Notes under the pieces: model-generated
The model's input: only the letters and a program-made list of their open reading frames with translations
What the model was told of the DNA's origin: nothing
Databases searched by the model: none
Translations under genes and position numbers: made by a program
In this document: piece by piece, positions 41,262 to 53,502 of the stretch
Layout: the number at the start of each line of letters is the position of its first letter
Position numbering within the stretch: position 1 is the stretch's first letter
From: Pseudomonas antarctica
Lineage (GTDB): Bacteria > Pseudomonadota > Gammaproteobacteria > Pseudomonadales > Pseudomonadaceae
DNA length: 64,000 bases
Direction: 5' to 3'
Assembly: GCF_001647715.1 (NCBI RefSeq)
Contig: NZ_CP015600.1
Coordinates: 5,518,001 to 5,582,000, forward strand

Positions 41262-43115
41262 ATGCTCAAACGCTTTGCCTGGTTGGCACTCTTCGCCTGC
41301 GCCCCGCTATACGCGGCCCCGCATATTGATGATCAACGTTTGCAGCAATTGGCCAACGATCCATTCTGGCTGTCTTTGGGCCATTACGAAGCCGGCAAGC
41401 TCAAAGGCTGGCGCAGCTATGTCAGCGACAAGAAATTCTTCCTCGCTCCCGATGGCGCCCACCACCCGGACGCCGAGCTCAAGGCCACCGTTGAAGCGCT
41501 GTACGCTCCCGCAAGCCTGGGTGAAAAACATGCCCAATGCGTTTACCCGGCACGCACCCGCTGGTTGACGGAACAGTTGCACCTGACCGATCTGCCTGCC
41601 CTGGAGTGCAAAGAATTCACCCAATGGTTCAAGGACGTCGCGCCCCACAGCGCGGTGATGATCTTCCCGGCGGCCTACCTCAATAGCCCGTCGTCGATGT
41701 TCGGCCACACGCTGCTGCGCATCGACCAGGCTGACGTACAAAGCAACAACACCGCCCTGCTAAGCTACGCGATTAACTTCGGCGCCTATATCGAAGGCTC
41801 CGACAACAGCATTCTCTATGCCTGGAAAGGCCTGATGGGCGGCTATCCCGGCCTGTTCGCCCTGGTGCCGTACCAAGAAAAGCTCTCGGAATACCGTAGC
41901 CTCGAGAACCGCGACCTGTGGGAATACCGCCTCAACCTGACCCAGCTCGAGACCGAGCGCATGGTCCGGCACGTGTGGGAGCTCAAGCAGATCCAGTTCG
42001 ACTACTTCTTCTTCGACGAAAACTGCTCCTACCGCCTGCTGGAACTGCTGCAAGTGGCGCGCCCGAGCCTGCGCCTGACCGAGCAATTCCCACTGACGGC
42101 AATCCCGACCGATACCGTAAAGGCGGTAAAAGAAGCGGGTTTAGTCGAGAAAATTGATTACCGCCCGTCGCGTGAACGTGAGCTGCTGGAACGCGCCAAA
42201 CCGCTGGATGGCGACGAGCAACAATGGGTGCTGAAAGTCAGCGACGACCAGAAACAATTGCAGGCGCCGGCCTTCAAAGCCCTGCCCCGCGATCGCCAGG
42301 CACTGATCATCGACGCCGCCTATCGCCTGGGCCGCTACCGCGCCAACGGCCTGGAGCGCGACACCGAACGCTCCCAACGCAGCTTCGAGCTGCTGCGTGC
42401 GATCAACCAGAACCCCGCGCCCGACCTCAAAATTGAGCGCCCGGGCCTGCCCGAAGATGGCCATGAATCACGCACCTGGCAAGCCGGCGTCGGCACTCGT
42501 GGTAACAAAACTTTCGGCGAATACGGCCTGCGCATGGCCTACCACGACCTTAACGACAACGCCGAAGGTTTCCCCTTGGGCGCGCAGATTGAAATCCTGC
42601 AAATGAAACTGCGCCAGTACGAAGGCAATCACTGGCAACTGCAACAACTGGACCTGGCCACCATCCGCTCCCTGACCCCACGCAACGCCCTGTTGCAGCC
42701 TTGGTCATGGCAAGTCACCGGTGGCCTGGAGCGCGTGCCGGGTAAACACGACGACCAAACCCTGGTCTCTCACGTCAACGGCGGCGCCGGCGGCACCTGG
42801 CAACTGAGCGACGACATGCTCGGCTTCGCCCTCGGCACCGTGCGCGTGGAACACAACAACGATTTCAGCGAGGCCATCTCCCCTGCTGCCGGTTTCAACA
42901 CGGGCCTGCTGTGGAAAAATCCACTGGGGAATTTGAGCCTGGAAGCCAAAGGGGATTTCTTCACCAATGGTGAAGTGCGCCGTAGTGTGAGCCTGAACCA
43001 GCAGTGGGAATTGTCGCGCAACCTCGGCCTGCGCCTTAGCGCCCAGCGCGAATACAGCCACTTGTCGACACCCGTGAATGAAGTGATGCTTGAAGTGAAG
43101 TGGTACCACTACTGA
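41262..43115 (+). CDS. DUF4105 exported/outer-membrane protein
   Basis: A 617-residue protein with signal peptide (MLKRFAWLALFACAPLYA). The central DUF4105 domain (about 130-330) holds FPAAYLNSPSSMFGHTLLRID and FDYFFFDENCSYRLLELL, which resemble a NlpC/P60-like thiol-peptidase core (Cys and His visible). The C-terminal third (about 400-617) alternates beta strands and ends in an aromatic residue (VKWYHY), consistent with an outer-membrane barrel. Enzymatic role unproven. Confidence 0.85.
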   Translation: MLKRFAWLALFACAPLYAAPHIDDQRLQQLANDPFWLSLGHYEAGKLKGWRSYVSDKKFFLAPDGAHHPDAELKATVEALYAPASLGEKHAQCVYPARTRWLTEQLHLTDLPALECKEFTQWFKDVAPHSAVMIFPAAYLNSPSSMFGHTLLRIDQADVQSNNTALLSYAINFGAYIEGSDNSILYAWKGLMGGYPGLFALVPYQEKLSEYRSLENRDLWEYRLNLTQLETERMVRHVWELKQIQFDYFFFDENCSYRLLELLQVARPSLRLTEQFPLTAIPTDTVKAVKEAGLVEKIDYRPSRERELLERAKPLDGDEQQWVLKVSDDQKQLQAPAFKALPRDRQALIIDAAYRLGRYRANGLERDTERSQRSFELLRAINQNPAPDLKIERPGLPEDGHESRTWQAGVGTRGNKTFGEYGLRMAYHDLNDNAEGFPLGAQIEILQMKLRQYEGNHWQLQQLDLATIRSLTPRNALLQPWSWQVTGGLERVPGKHDDQTLVSHVNGGAGGTWQLSDDMLGFALGTVRVEHNNDFSEAISPAAGFNTGLLWKNPLGNLSLEAKGDFFTNGEVRRSVSLNQQWELSRNLGLRLSAQREYSHLSTPVNEVMLEVKWYHY

Positions 43116-43140
43116 TCTGTAAGCCCCGGCGATGACCCAA

Positions 43141-43785
43141 TGTGGGAGCGGGCTTGCTCGCGAAGGCGGTGTATCAGTAACGGCTAAGCTGACTGACCCA
43201 CCGCCATCGCAGGCAAGCCAGCTCCCACACTTGTTCGTGCCGGGCCTGAATTCTGCGCCCGCCGCAGTTCAAAAATGTGGGAGCCGGGCTTGCTCGCGAA
43301 TGCGGTGCATCAGTAACGGCTAGGCTGACTGACCCACCGCCATCGCAGGCAAGCCAGCTCCCACACTTGTTTTGTGCCTGGCCTGAATTCTGTGCCCGCC
43401 GCAGTTCAAAAATGTGGGAGCCGGGCTTGCTCGCGAAGGCGGTGCATCAGTAACGGCTAGGCTGACTGACCCACCGCCATCGCAGGCAAGCCAGCTCCCA
43501 CACTTGTTTTGTGCCGGGCCTGAATTCTGCGCCCGCCGCAGTTCAAAAATGTGGGAGCCGGGCTTGCCCGCGAATGCGGTGTATCAGCAGCGGATAGTCT
43601 GACTGACCCACCGCCATCGCAGGCAAGCCAGCTCCCACACTTGTTCGTGCCGGGCCTGAATTCTGCGCCCGCCGCAGTTCAAAAATGTGGGAGCCGGGCT
43701 TGCTCGCGATGGCGGTGGTTCAGGCAATGATGTATTGATTGACCCACCGCATTCGCGAGCAAGCCCGCTCCCACATTTGGCTCGC
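43141..43785. repeat. Tandem REPIN array, five units
   Basis: Five REP doublets start at 43,141, 43,276, 43,413, 43,550 and 43,686, a period of 135-137 bp. Each has TGTGGGAGC(C)GGGCTTGC, a variable loop (GCATCAGTAACGGCT), the inverted REP and a conserved linker (GAATTCTGCGCCCGCCGCAG). The last unit differs in its loop and ends with a plain REP. The near identity of linkers shows duplication of a whole unit, not five separate insertions. Confidence 0.92.
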
Positions 43786-43834
43786 GTATAGTCAGATGCA
43801 CTGCATTTCCCGCCCAGTCAGGAGCTCCATCAAC

Positions 43835-44140
43835 ATGGCCGTTAACTGCACCACCCTTGAAGAAGTCCGCGCAAACATCGACCGCCTCGACAAGCAAATC
43901 GTCACCCTGCTCGCTGAACGCGGCCACTACGTTTCCCAGGCCGCTCGCTTCAAAAAAGACTCGGACGGCGTCAAGGCGCCGCAACGGGTTGAACAGGTGA
44001 TCGCCAAGGTCCGGGGTTTATCGCAGACCGTGGGCGCGAACCCTGAGGTCACTGAGCAGGTGTATCGCGCGATGATTGCAGCGTTTATCCAGCAGGAATT
44101 GGCTGAGCATGCCGCACTGGCGATCAACCAGGCGACATAA
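43835..44140 (+). CDS. Chorismate mutase (AroQ/PchB class)
   Basis: A 101-residue all-helical chorismate mutase, converting chorismate to prephenate; some relatives also cleave isochorismate. Family marks are LEEVRANIDRLDKQIVTLLAERGHYVSQAARFK (Arg, Lys and Glu of the active site) and APQRVEQVIAKVR. Start at MAVNCTTLEE with AGGAG upstream; the preceding open frame runs into REP DNA. No aromatic-biosynthesis or salicylate gene is adjacent, so the pathway is uncertain. Confidence 0.88.
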   Translation: MAVNCTTLEEVRANIDRLDKQIVTLLAERGHYVSQAARFKKDSDGVKAPQRVEQVIAKVRGLSQTVGANPEVTEQVYRAMIAAFIQQELAEHAALAINQAT

Positions 44141-44190
44141 CCCCTGTGGCGATTCGACAAGCCTGCTCGCCACAATGGCAGTGCCAGCCT

Positions 44191-44481
44191 TTAGGTGGCG
44201 GGCGTCATCGCTTGGGTCAGGTCGTCTACGACGGCCTTGCCCATCTCACACAGATAATGCGCAGCCCAGGCGTATTGTTCGCCGCGCACATCCATGGCGG
44301 CTTCCATCGCGAGTTTCTTGGAGTAGAAAAGCAAAGTGGAGGCGTGTTCCAGCGCTTCATCAATCGGCATGCCGGCATTGACGCGGAACAGCGGTTTTGC
44401 GTTTTCGCCGTAGTCGCCGAAGGTGACGACGCCTAGGGTGGTAATTGAAGACAGGGGTGGATCAGGGACGACTTTAGACAT
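44191..44481 (-). CDS. DUF6124-type small protein
   Basis: A 96-residue protein, starting MSKVVPDPPL, with the segment LFRVNAGMPIDEALEHASTLLFYSKKLAMEAA that marks a small Pseudomonas-specific family (DUF3077/DUF6124). Mostly helical, cytoplasmic, function unknown. Usually present in several copies per Pseudomonas genome. Preceded by a long untranslated region. Confidence 0.8.
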   Translation of the reverse strand: MSKVVPDPPLSSITTLGVVTFGDYGENAKPLFRVNAGMPIDEALEHASTLLFYSKKLAMEAAMDVRGEQYAWAAHYLCEMGKAVVDDLTQAMTPAT

Positions 44482-44910
44482 GGTGTACCTACTAAGTGAG
44501 ATAAAGGACCACCACAACACGTCGCTAAACATAAAGGGGTGGCAGCTGTACGCAGGTTAGCGAACCGGTCACCTAGACACCCGGCAGATCCGAAGATCTC
44601 CCGCGCACAGCCGCCATAACACGATATCGACAAGCACAAAAACCGCCTGCCAAGTGTGTAAAGAGGATGAGTCTTAGTGATTCGGGTCGCTAAACCCGGT
44701 CGCTGCTTTCACAGCGAAGCCAGGAGACTAGTGACCCAAACCCTAAGGCACAATAGGCCAAGGATTCTCTAGGAAACGTCCTGCAATTTAAAGAGAATCG
44801 TCGTTGATGGCCCTTTAGCCCAACACCTTTCTCACCTCGCTTTCACACCGCCCCAACAAATCCCTGACTAGACTTCCCCTATCAGCCGGGAAACGGCCAG
44901 GGAGTACGCC
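44482..44910. other. Intergenic region upstream of DUF6124-type gene
   Basis: About 430 bp with no supported gene. A short hairpin (CGCTG..CAGCG, near 44,700) and a repeated GGTCGCT / GTGACC pattern occur around 44,680-44,740. No tRNA-like fold or REP copy was found. Probably promoter and leader DNA for the two flanking divergent genes. Confidence 0.4.
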
Positions 44911-45267
44911 ATGTGGCGGTCTGCGGTAATGCTGTGCGCGGTAATGTGGTTGTCGGGTTGCCAATCAACCCACCAGGAGTTGCTGGCCAAAGGTTATCCA
45001 CCGGCCTTTGCCGATGGCTTTGATGACGGTTGCAGCAGCGGTCGCCAGGCCGCAGGGGTGATCAGCGGGGAGTTTCGCAAAAACGTACCGCGCTATCTGA
45101 AGGACCGCGAGTACGCCGAAGGCTGGGAAGATGGCTTTCGCCAGTGCAAGGCCATGCGCGAGAACGAAGAGTTGCGTGACTACAAGGACAACCACTGGGA
45201 TGACCGTGAGCGTGCCTGGCAGCAAGAGAAAGACCGCGACGCCGGCAGGGCTTATCGCGCGCAATAG
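44911..45267 (+). CDS. Small putative lipoprotein
   Basis: A 118-residue protein with a lipoprotein signal and lipobox LSGC (Cys17, MLCAVMWLSGC). The mature part carries FADGFDDGCSSGRQAAG and YAEGWEDGFRQCK, two related G-x-x-D-G-C/F motifs that suggest a repeat, then a highly charged C-terminal helix. Function unknown. Confidence 0.8.
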   Translation: MWRSAVMLCAVMWLSGCQSTHQELLAKGYPPAFADGFDDGCSSGRQAAGVISGEFRKNVPRYLKDREYAEGWEDGFRQCKAMRENEELRDYKDNHWDDRERAWQQEKDRDAGRAYRAQ

Positions 45268-45337
45268 GTCGCTTTCAGACATCCAGCGAAACTAAAGCCC
45301 GGCGACCATGGCCCAAACTCCATAGAGGGAGAATGTC

Positions 45338-47196
<1,859 letters not shown>

Positions 47197-47356
47197 TTAA
47201 AGGAGATTGAGCCGGACCTTAGCAATTCATGTTGCACCTGAAAAGCGCAAAATGTCGCTTTTGTGAATTTAAATGGTGCATTATATATAAATTATTGTGC
47301 TTTTTTGCACCATGAGAGGGATTTCAACTCAAGGCATGCACCAACCGTTAAAGCGC

Positions 47357-47440
47357 CTTCGCGAGCAAGCCCGCTCCCACATTTGATCGGGTTCCCACTT
47401 TGGAATGCGGTCGAATGTGGGAGCGGGCTTGCTCGCGAAT
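47357..47440. repeat. REP pair (REPIN)
   Basis: CGCGAGCAAGCCCGCTCCCACAT and its inverted copy about 35 bp away, between ettA and gdhA. Same REP class as the array at 43,141. Confidence 0.85.
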
Positions 47441-47472
47441 GAATTCAACGCGGTCCACCTGAATAACGCGCA

Positions 47473-47506
47473 CAAAAAAGCGGAGCCCGAAGGCTCCGCT
47501 TTTTTC
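47473..47506. terminator. Terminator after ettA
   Basis: Stem AAGCGGAGCC / GGCTCCGCTT with A and T runs on the two sides, 13 bp from the ettA stop on the minus strand. Confidence 0.85.
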
Positions 47507-47519
47507 AAACCAGCCCGAC

Positions 47520-49184
47520 TCAGGCCAGTTTTTTGTGCCGTACACGGTGCGGCTGGGCAGCAGCTTCGCCCAAACGCTTTTTACGGTCCGCTTCGTACTC
47601 GGTGTAGTTACCTTCGAAGAACACTGCTTGGGAGTCGTCTTCGTACGCCAGGATGTGGGTCGCGACGCGGTCAAGGAACCACCGATCGTGAGAGATCACA
47701 ATGGCGGCGCCCGGGAAGTCCAACAGGGCTTCTTCCAGGGAACGCAGGGTTTCAACGTCGAGGTCGTTGGACGGTTCGTCGAGCAGCAGGACGTTGCCGC
47801 CCTCTTTCAAGGTCAGGGCCAGGTGCAAGCGACCGCGCTCACCACCGGACAGGTCCTTGACGAACTTCTGTTGGTCGCCGCCCTTGAAGTTGAAACGGCC
47901 GACGTAGGTGCGCGATGGGATTTCATAGTTACCGATGCGGATCTGGTCAGAGCCGTCAGAGATCTGCTGGAACACAGTCTTGCTGCCATCCAGGTCATCG
48001 CGGCTCTGGTCGACACAGGCCAACTGCACGGTTTCGCCGACTTCGATGGTGCCAGAATCCGGGGTTTCCTTGCCCATCAGCATACGGAACAGCGTGGACT
48101 TACCCGCGCCGTTACCACCAATGACGCCGACGATCGCGCCTTTTGGCATCGAGAACGACAGGTTATCGATCAACACGCGGTCGCCATAACCTTTGGAAAC
48201 GTTCTTGAACTCGATGACCTTGTCACCCAGGCGCGGACCGGCCGGGATGTAGATCTCGTTGGTTTCGCTGCGCTTCTGGAATTCCTGCGACTGCATTTCT
48301 TCAAAGCGTTGCAGACGTGCCTTGGATTTGGACTGGCGGGCCTTGGCGCCTTTGCGCACCCACTCCAGTTCTTCCTTCATGGCTTTTTCGTGAGCCGATT
48401 GCTGCTTGGATTCGGTGGCCAGACGGTCGGACTTGGCTTCCAGCCAACCGGAGTAGTTACCCTCGTAAGGGATACCGGCGCCACGGTCGAGCTCGAGGAT
48501 CCAGCCGGCGACGTTGTCCAGGAAGTACCGGTCGTGCGTGATCGCAACCACGGTGCCCGGGAAGTCGTGAAGGAAGTGTTCCAGCCAGGCGACAGAATCG
48601 GCGTCCAAGTGGTTGGTCGGTTCGTCGAGCAGCAGCATGTCGGGTGCCGACAGCAGCAGGCGGCACAGGGCCACACGACGCTTTTCACCACCGGACAGGA
48701 ATTCGACCTTGGCGTCCCACGCCGGCAGGCGCAGCGCATCGGCGGCGACTTCCAGCTGGCGCTCCAGGTTGTGACCGTCGCCGGCCTGCAGGATGGCTTC
48801 GAGCTTGGCCTGTTCGGCGGCCAGCTTGTCGAAGTCGGCATCTTCTTCGGCGTAGGCGGCGTAAACCTCGTCCAGGCGGGCCTGGGCGTTCTTGATCACG
48901 CTGACCGCTTCCTCGACCACTTCGCGCACGGTTTTGGTCGGGTCCAGGATTGGCTCTTGCGGTAGGTAGCCGATGTTCAGTTCGGGCATCGGGCGGGCTT
49001 CGCCTTCGAACTCGGTGTCGACGCCGGCCATGATTTTCAGCAGTGTGGACTTACCCGAACCGTTGAGGCCGAGCACGCCGATCTTGGCGCCTGGGAAGAA
49101 GGACAGCGAAATGTTTTTCAGGATTTCCCGCTTCGGCGGAACAACTTTTCCCAGCCGATGCATGGTGAAGACGTATTGAGCCAT
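47520..49184 (-). CDS. ettA: Energy-dependent translational throttle protein EttA
   Basis: ABC-F ATPase that binds the ribosomal E site and gates entry into elongation in response to ATP/ADP. The 554-residue protein has two ABC domains: Walker A LGLNGSGKST (about 40) with LSGGEKRRVAL, and GGNGAGKST (about 355) with LSGGERGRLHL; the linker and P-site tether (DRLATESKQQSAHEKAMKEE) lies between. Both ATP sites look intact. The long plus-strand frame opposite is a shadow. Confidence 0.95.
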   Translation of the reverse strand: MAQYVFTMHRLGKVVPPKREILKNISLSFFPGAKIGVLGLNGSGKSTLLKIMAGVDTEFEGEARPMPELNIGYLPQEPILDPTKTVREVVEEAVSVIKNAQARLDEVYAAYAEEDADFDKLAAEQAKLEAILQAGDGHNLERQLEVAADALRLPAWDAKVEFLSGGEKRRVALCRLLLSAPDMLLLDEPTNHLDADSVAWLEHFLHDFPGTVVAITHDRYFLDNVAGWILELDRGAGIPYEGNYSGWLEAKSDRLATESKQQSAHEKAMKEELEWVRKGAKARQSKSKARLQRFEEMQSQEFQKRSETNEIYIPAGPRLGDKVIEFKNVSKGYGDRVLIDNLSFSMPKGAIVGVIGGNGAGKSTLFRMLMGKETPDSGTIEVGETVQLACVDQSRDDLDGSKTVFQQISDGSDQIRIGNYEIPSRTYVGRFNFKGGDQQKFVKDLSGGERGRLHLALTLKEGGNVLLLDEPSNDLDVETLRSLEEALLDFPGAAIVISHDRWFLDRVATHILAYEDDSQAVFFEGNYTEYEADRKKRLGEAAAQPHRVRHKKLA

Positions 49185-49467
49185 GGTGAACCTAGCGTCA
49201 GTGACTGATGAGTTAAGCGGGCGAAGCCCGTGCAGGCCATGCGCCGCGCGGGCCGTTGATGGTGATCAATGCCTGCGTGCGAAAAAAGCCTGAAGTCTGG
49301 GGCTGGAACGCCCTCGCGTAACCGGCAAAGCTACCTGAATGCGCTTGGGCAGTCCAGCCAGGCGGGACTGGCACTTTGCCACAACTCAAGGCATGCTAGC
49401 CGCCCTCCGGGCGTCCGGCTTATAGTGCACGTCGCGCGCCAATCCAGCCAAACCGCAGGATCACAGC

Positions 49468-52400
49468 TTGTCCAAAGTCACGCCGCCCACTCCTCTGCGC
49501 GCCGCTCATATAGCGCCGGGAGCGCCCCTGCACGGTACCCTGAAAGGCGCATTGGCGACGCTTGTCCTTATGTTGCTCGCGTTATTGTTCTGGCAACTGC
49601 TGGACCAATTGCAGCAAAACCAGAAAAACCAGCAGCAATACACCATTGACTACAGCGCCGACCTGGCTGAACAGATCAGCCTGAACATGGCCCTGAGCGC
49701 AAAAATCGCCCTGAACCTGTTACCGATGGTCGAGCCGCCGCGCAACGACGAACAACAGCAAGCGCTGATGCGCACCTTGCAACGCTCGCTGCCGGAGCTG
49801 CGCAGTTTCGCCTTGCTGGCGCCAAGCGGCGCGTTGATCAGTGACAGCGCCAAAGACAGCCAGGACCGCGCCTGGCTTGAAGAGCTGGTACAGCGCAGCC
49901 ACTCGCAACCTTATTACCTGAGCAACAATGCCGACGGCACCCTCATTTATCTGTTGCTGCAACAGCCCAGTGGCGGCTCAAAAATGTACTGGGCCCTGCG
50001 CCTGGAGCCTAGCTATCTGAGCAACCTCACCCGCCAGGATGGCCAGGGCCAGCGCCCAATGTGGGCCATCGAGAACCGCTTGAACCACCGCGTGGTCAGC
50101 CGCGATTCCGGCATGCCGGCACAGTGGGCGTCTGCGCTGACGCCGGATGAGCTGAATAAAAGCGTGTTGGTCACGCCCCTGAGCAAAAGTGACTGGCAAT
50201 TGCGCGGGCTGTTCGACCGCGGCGCCGTGTTGGAGCAACTGCTGCCGGCGTTTATCGGCAAATGCCTGTTGGGCCTGGCCTTCTCGCTGATTCCGGTGAT
50301 TGTGTTGCTCAATATGCGTCGCCGTCAGCGTCAGGTGCATGAAGGCCGCAGACGTTATCAGGATATTTTCGAAGGCACCGGCGTGGCCCTGTGCGTACTT
50401 GACCTGTCGGGCCTGAAGTTTTTTTTCGACAAGACCAAAGTGCAGACCCGCGAACAATTGCAGGCCTGGTTGCGCAATAACGCCGAAGAGCGCCAACAAC
50501 TGCTCAAGGAGTTGCGCGTCACCGAGGTCAATCAGGTGGCCGTGCGCCTGCTGAACGTCAGTTCTTGCGAGCAAGCGTGGGAGCGGCTGATCGATGATTG
50601 CCCGCGCAACGCCACGGCCATCGGTTACCAGGTGCTGGAGGCCGTCCTGACCCAGCAAAAACAGCTGGAGTTGGAAATCCAGCTCAACGACGTCGTCGGC
50701 AATGACCAATACCTGTGGCTGGTGATGCGCCTGCCGGAGCAGCAAGACGACTTCAAGGCGGTGATCCTCAGCATCAGCGACATCACCAGCCGCAAGTTGA
50801 TCGAGCTGTCGCTGGTCGAGCGCGAAAGCTTCTGGTCGGACGTGGTGCGTACCGTGCCCGATCACCTGTATGTGCAGGACGTGATCAGCCAGCGCATGAT
50901 TTTCAGCAACCATCACTTGGGCCACACCCTCGGCTACAACAAGGTCGAACTGCAGCAAATGGGTGAGTATTTCTGGGAAATCCTGCTGCACCCCGAAGAC
51001 GCCGAGCATTACCACGACTTGCGCCAGCGGCAACGTGAAGTCGGCTACAGCACCCAATTGCAATGTCAGCTGCGCTTTCGTCACCGCAATAACCAATGGC
51101 GATGCTTCGATATCCGCGAGCAGGCCCTGGCCCGTGACAAATCTGCGCAGGTCACGCGGATCATCGGCGTGGCCAAGGACATTACCGATCAGATCGAAGC
51201 CAGCGAATCCCTGCGCGACAGCGAGCAACGCTACCGCATGCTGGCCGAAAGCATCAGCGACGTAATCTGCTCCACCGACAGCCACCTGGCCCTCAACTAC
51301 GTCAGCCCGTCAGTCAGCGCCGTACTGGGTTATGACGTGGACTGGGTATTCAAGAACGGCTGGCAGTCGATTATTGCCAACCCCCAACAACTGAGTGGCA
51401 TTTACAGCCTGGTGGAACACGTCAGCCGCGCGCTGGGCGACGTGGCCGCGTTGAACAAGCTGCGCGATGAAGTACAGACCCAGTTGTTCCTGTTCGACTG
51501 CCTGCGCGCCGATGGGCGCAAAGTGCCAATCGAGTTGCGCCTGGTGCTGGTGTGGGATGAGCACGGCGCGTTTGAAGGCATCCTCGGTGTGGGCCGCGAT
51601 ATCAGCCAGCAACGCCGCGCAGAGAAAGACCTGCGCATGGCGGCCACGGTATTTGAACACTCAACCTCAGCCATTTTGATCACTGACCCTGCGGGCTATA
51701 TCGTGCAGGCCAACGAGGCGTTCAGCCGGGTCAGCGGCTATGCCGTGGCAGACGTGCTCGACCAGTTGCCAAACATGCTCACTGTCGATGAGCAACAGGA
51801 AGCTCACCTGCGCTACGTGCTCAAGCAACTGCACCAGCACAGCACCTGGGAAGGTGAAGTCTGGCTCAAACGACGCAATGGCGAGCATTACCCGGCCTGG
51901 GTGGGCATTACCGCCGTATTTGACGATGAAGGTGACCTGGCCAGCTACGTGTGTTTCTTCAGCGATATCAGCGAGCGCAAGGCCAGCGAACAGCGCATCC
52001 ACCGTCTGGCGTATTACGACGCCTTGACCCACCTGCCCAACCGCACCCTGTTCCAGGACCGCCTGCACACGGCGCTGCAGTCGGCTGAGCGACAGAAGTC
52101 CTGGGTGGTGCTGATGTTCCTCGACCTCGATCGCTTCAAGCCGATCAACGATTCCCTCGGCCACGCCGCCGGCGACCGCATGCTCAAGGAGATGGCCACC
52201 CGCCTGCTGGGCTGCGTGGCCGAAGACGACACCGTGGCGCGCATGGGCGGTGACGAATTCACCTTGCTCCTGCAACCGCGAGTCAGCCGTGAGATGGCGC
52301 TGAACCGCGCGATCTCGGTGGCCGAGCAGATTCTGGCGAGCCTGGTGAAGCCGTTTGTACTGGAAGGCCGCGAGTTCTTTGTAACCGCCAGTATTGGCAT

Positions 52401-53319
52401 CGCCTTGAGCCCGCAGGACGGCAACGAGCTGAGCCAACTGATGAAAAACGCCGACACCGCGATGTATCACGCCAAAGAGCGCGGCAAGAACAACTTCCAG
52501 TTTTACCAGGCTGATATGAACGCCAGTGCCCTGGAGCGCCTGGAGCTGGAAAGCGACCTGCGCCACGCCTTGGAACAGAACGAATTCGTGCTGTATTACC
52601 AACCGCAATTCAGCGGCGACGGCAAACGTTTGACCGGCGCCGAAGCCCTGCTGCGCTGGCGCCACCCGCGCCGAGGCCTGGTGCCGCCCGGGGACTTCAT
52701 TCCCGTGCTGGAAGAGCTGGGGCTGGTGGTGGACGTGGGCGACTGGGTGATCAGCGAAGCGTGTCGCCAGCTCAAGAGCTGGCACCAGAACAAGGTGCGC
52801 GTGCCGAAAGTCTCGGTAAACATCTCGGCGCGGCAATTCTCGGATGGCCAACTGGGCGAACGCATCGCCACCATTCTCAAGGACACCGGCCTGCCCCCGG
52901 CGTGCCTGGAGCTGGAGCTGACCGAAAGTATCCTGATGCGCGAAGTCAACGAAGCCATGCAGATCCTCGCCAGCCTGAAAAACCTCGGCCTGAGCATTGC
53001 GGTGGACGACTTCGGCACCGGCTATTCGTCGCTCAACTACCTCAAGCAATTCCCCATCGATGTGCTGAAGATCGACCGCACCTTTGTCGACGGCCTGCCC
53101 TCTGGCGAGCAAGATGCGCAGATCGCCCGTGCCATTATCGCCATGGCCCACAGCCTGAACCTGGCGGTGATCGCCGAGGGCGTGGAAACCCATGAGCAGT
53201 TGGACTTCCTGCGTGAGCATGGCTGCGATGAAGTGCAGGGCTACTTATTCGGGCGGCCGATGCCGGCGAATCGGTTTGAAGCGCAGTTCAGCAATGATGC
53301 GCTGTTCATGTTCGACTGA
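49468..53319 (+). CDS. morA: c-di-GMP regulator MorA (PAS-GGDEF-EAL)
   Basis: Membrane-bound protein of 1283 residues with a TTG start, related to Pseudomonas MorA, which tunes flagellar timing and biofilm formation by making and degrading c-di-GMP. A membrane segment near 28-50, a periplasmic sensor domain (50-265), a second membrane segment (about 267-287), several PAS domains (about 295-860), a GGDEF cyclase with intact GGDEF near 928, and an EAL phosphodiesterase with intact AEALLRW near 1058 and DDFGTGYSS near 1179. glyA follows, as in P. aeruginosa. Both catalytic motifs appear functional. Confidence 0.93.
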   Translation: MSKVTPPTPLRAAHIAPGAPLHGTLKGALATLVLMLLALLFWQLLDQLQQNQKNQQQYTIDYSADLAEQISLNMALSAKIALNLLPMVEPPRNDEQQQALMRTLQRSLPELRSFALLAPSGALISDSAKDSQDRAWLEELVQRSHSQPYYLSNNADGTLIYLLLQQPSGGSKMYWALRLEPSYLSNLTRQDGQGQRPMWAIENRLNHRVVSRDSGMPAQWASALTPDELNKSVLVTPLSKSDWQLRGLFDRGAVLEQLLPAFIGKCLLGLAFSLIPVIVLLNMRRRQRQVHEGRRRYQDIFEGTGVALCVLDLSGLKFFFDKTKVQTREQLQAWLRNNAEERQQLLKELRVTEVNQVAVRLLNVSSCEQAWERLIDDCPRNATAIGYQVLEAVLTQQKQLELEIQLNDVVGNDQYLWLVMRLPEQQDDFKAVILSISDITSRKLIELSLVERESFWSDVVRTVPDHLYVQDVISQRMIFSNHHLGHTLGYNKVELQQMGEYFWEILLHPEDAEHYHDLRQRQREVGYSTQLQCQLRFRHRNNQWRCFDIREQALARDKSAQVTRIIGVAKDITDQIEASESLRDSEQRYRMLAESISDVICSTDSHLALNYVSPSVSAVLGYDVDWVFKNGWQSIIANPQQLSGIYSLVEHVSRALGDVAALNKLRDEVQTQLFLFDCLRADGRKVPIELRLVLVWDEHGAFEGILGVGRDISQQRRAEKDLRMAATVFEHSTSAILITDPAGYIVQANEAFSRVSGYAVADVLDQLPNMLTVDEQQEAHLRYVLKQLHQHSTWEGEVWLKRRNGEHYPAWVGITAVFDDEGDLASYVCFFSDISERKASEQRIHRLAYYDALTHLPNRTLFQDRLHTALQSAERQKSWVVLMFLDLDRFKPINDSLGHAAGDRMLKEMATRLLGCVAEDDTVARMGGDEFTLLLQPRVSREMALNRAISVAEQILASLVKPFVLEGREFFVTASIGIALSPQDGNELSQLMKNADTAMYHAKERGKNNFQFYQADMNASALERLELESDLRHALEQNEFVLYYQPQFSGDGKRLTGAEALLRWRHPRRGLVPPGDFIPVLEELGLVVDVGDWVISEACRQLKSWHQNKVRVPKVSVNISARQFSDGQLGERIATILKDTGLPPACLELELTESILMREVNEAMQILASLKNLGLSIAVDDFGTGYSSLNYLKQFPIDVLKIDRTFVDGLPSGEQDAQIARAIIAMAHSLNLAVIAEGVETHEQLDFLREHGCDEVQGYLFGRPMPANRFEAQFSNDALFMFD

Positions 53320-53332
53320 ATAAGAGCAGCGG

Positions 53333-53402
53333 CAAGTTGCAAGCTACAAGCAGCAAGAACGAGCGGAACTGCTTTTACTTGAGGCTTGTGGCTTGCAACT
53401 TG
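53333..53402. repeat. Imperfect inverted repeat after morA
   Basis: CAAGTTGCAAGCTACAAGC (53,333-53,351) and its near-exact inverted copy (53,384-53,402), one mismatch, about 32 bp apart. It lies between morA and glyA. It belongs to the common AAGTTGCAAGC type of Pseudomonas intergenic repeat and may terminate morA. Confidence 0.65.
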
Positions 53403-53502
53403 AAGCTGGCGCTTCATCGCCATGACTATGTTTCATATCCCTTCTAATAAGCGCTTGGGTTAGAATGCCCTCCTTTTCTGCCCCCGATCCTTGAGGACCG
53501 CC

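Noticed and set aside
43141..43785. Regular repeats considered as a CRISPR array
   Set aside because: The repeat unit is about 136 bp, made of inverted REP pairs with conserved linkers; there are no short direct repeats with unique spacers and no cas genes.
44641..44770. Hairpin-rich DNA considered as a tRNA or small RNA
   Set aside because: No cloverleaf, no T-arm GGTTCRA pattern and no clear promoter-terminator pair could be drawn.
51667..53220. 517-codon minus-strand frame opposite morA GGDEF-EAL region
   Set aside because: Antisense shadow; the plus strand carries intact catalytic motifs.
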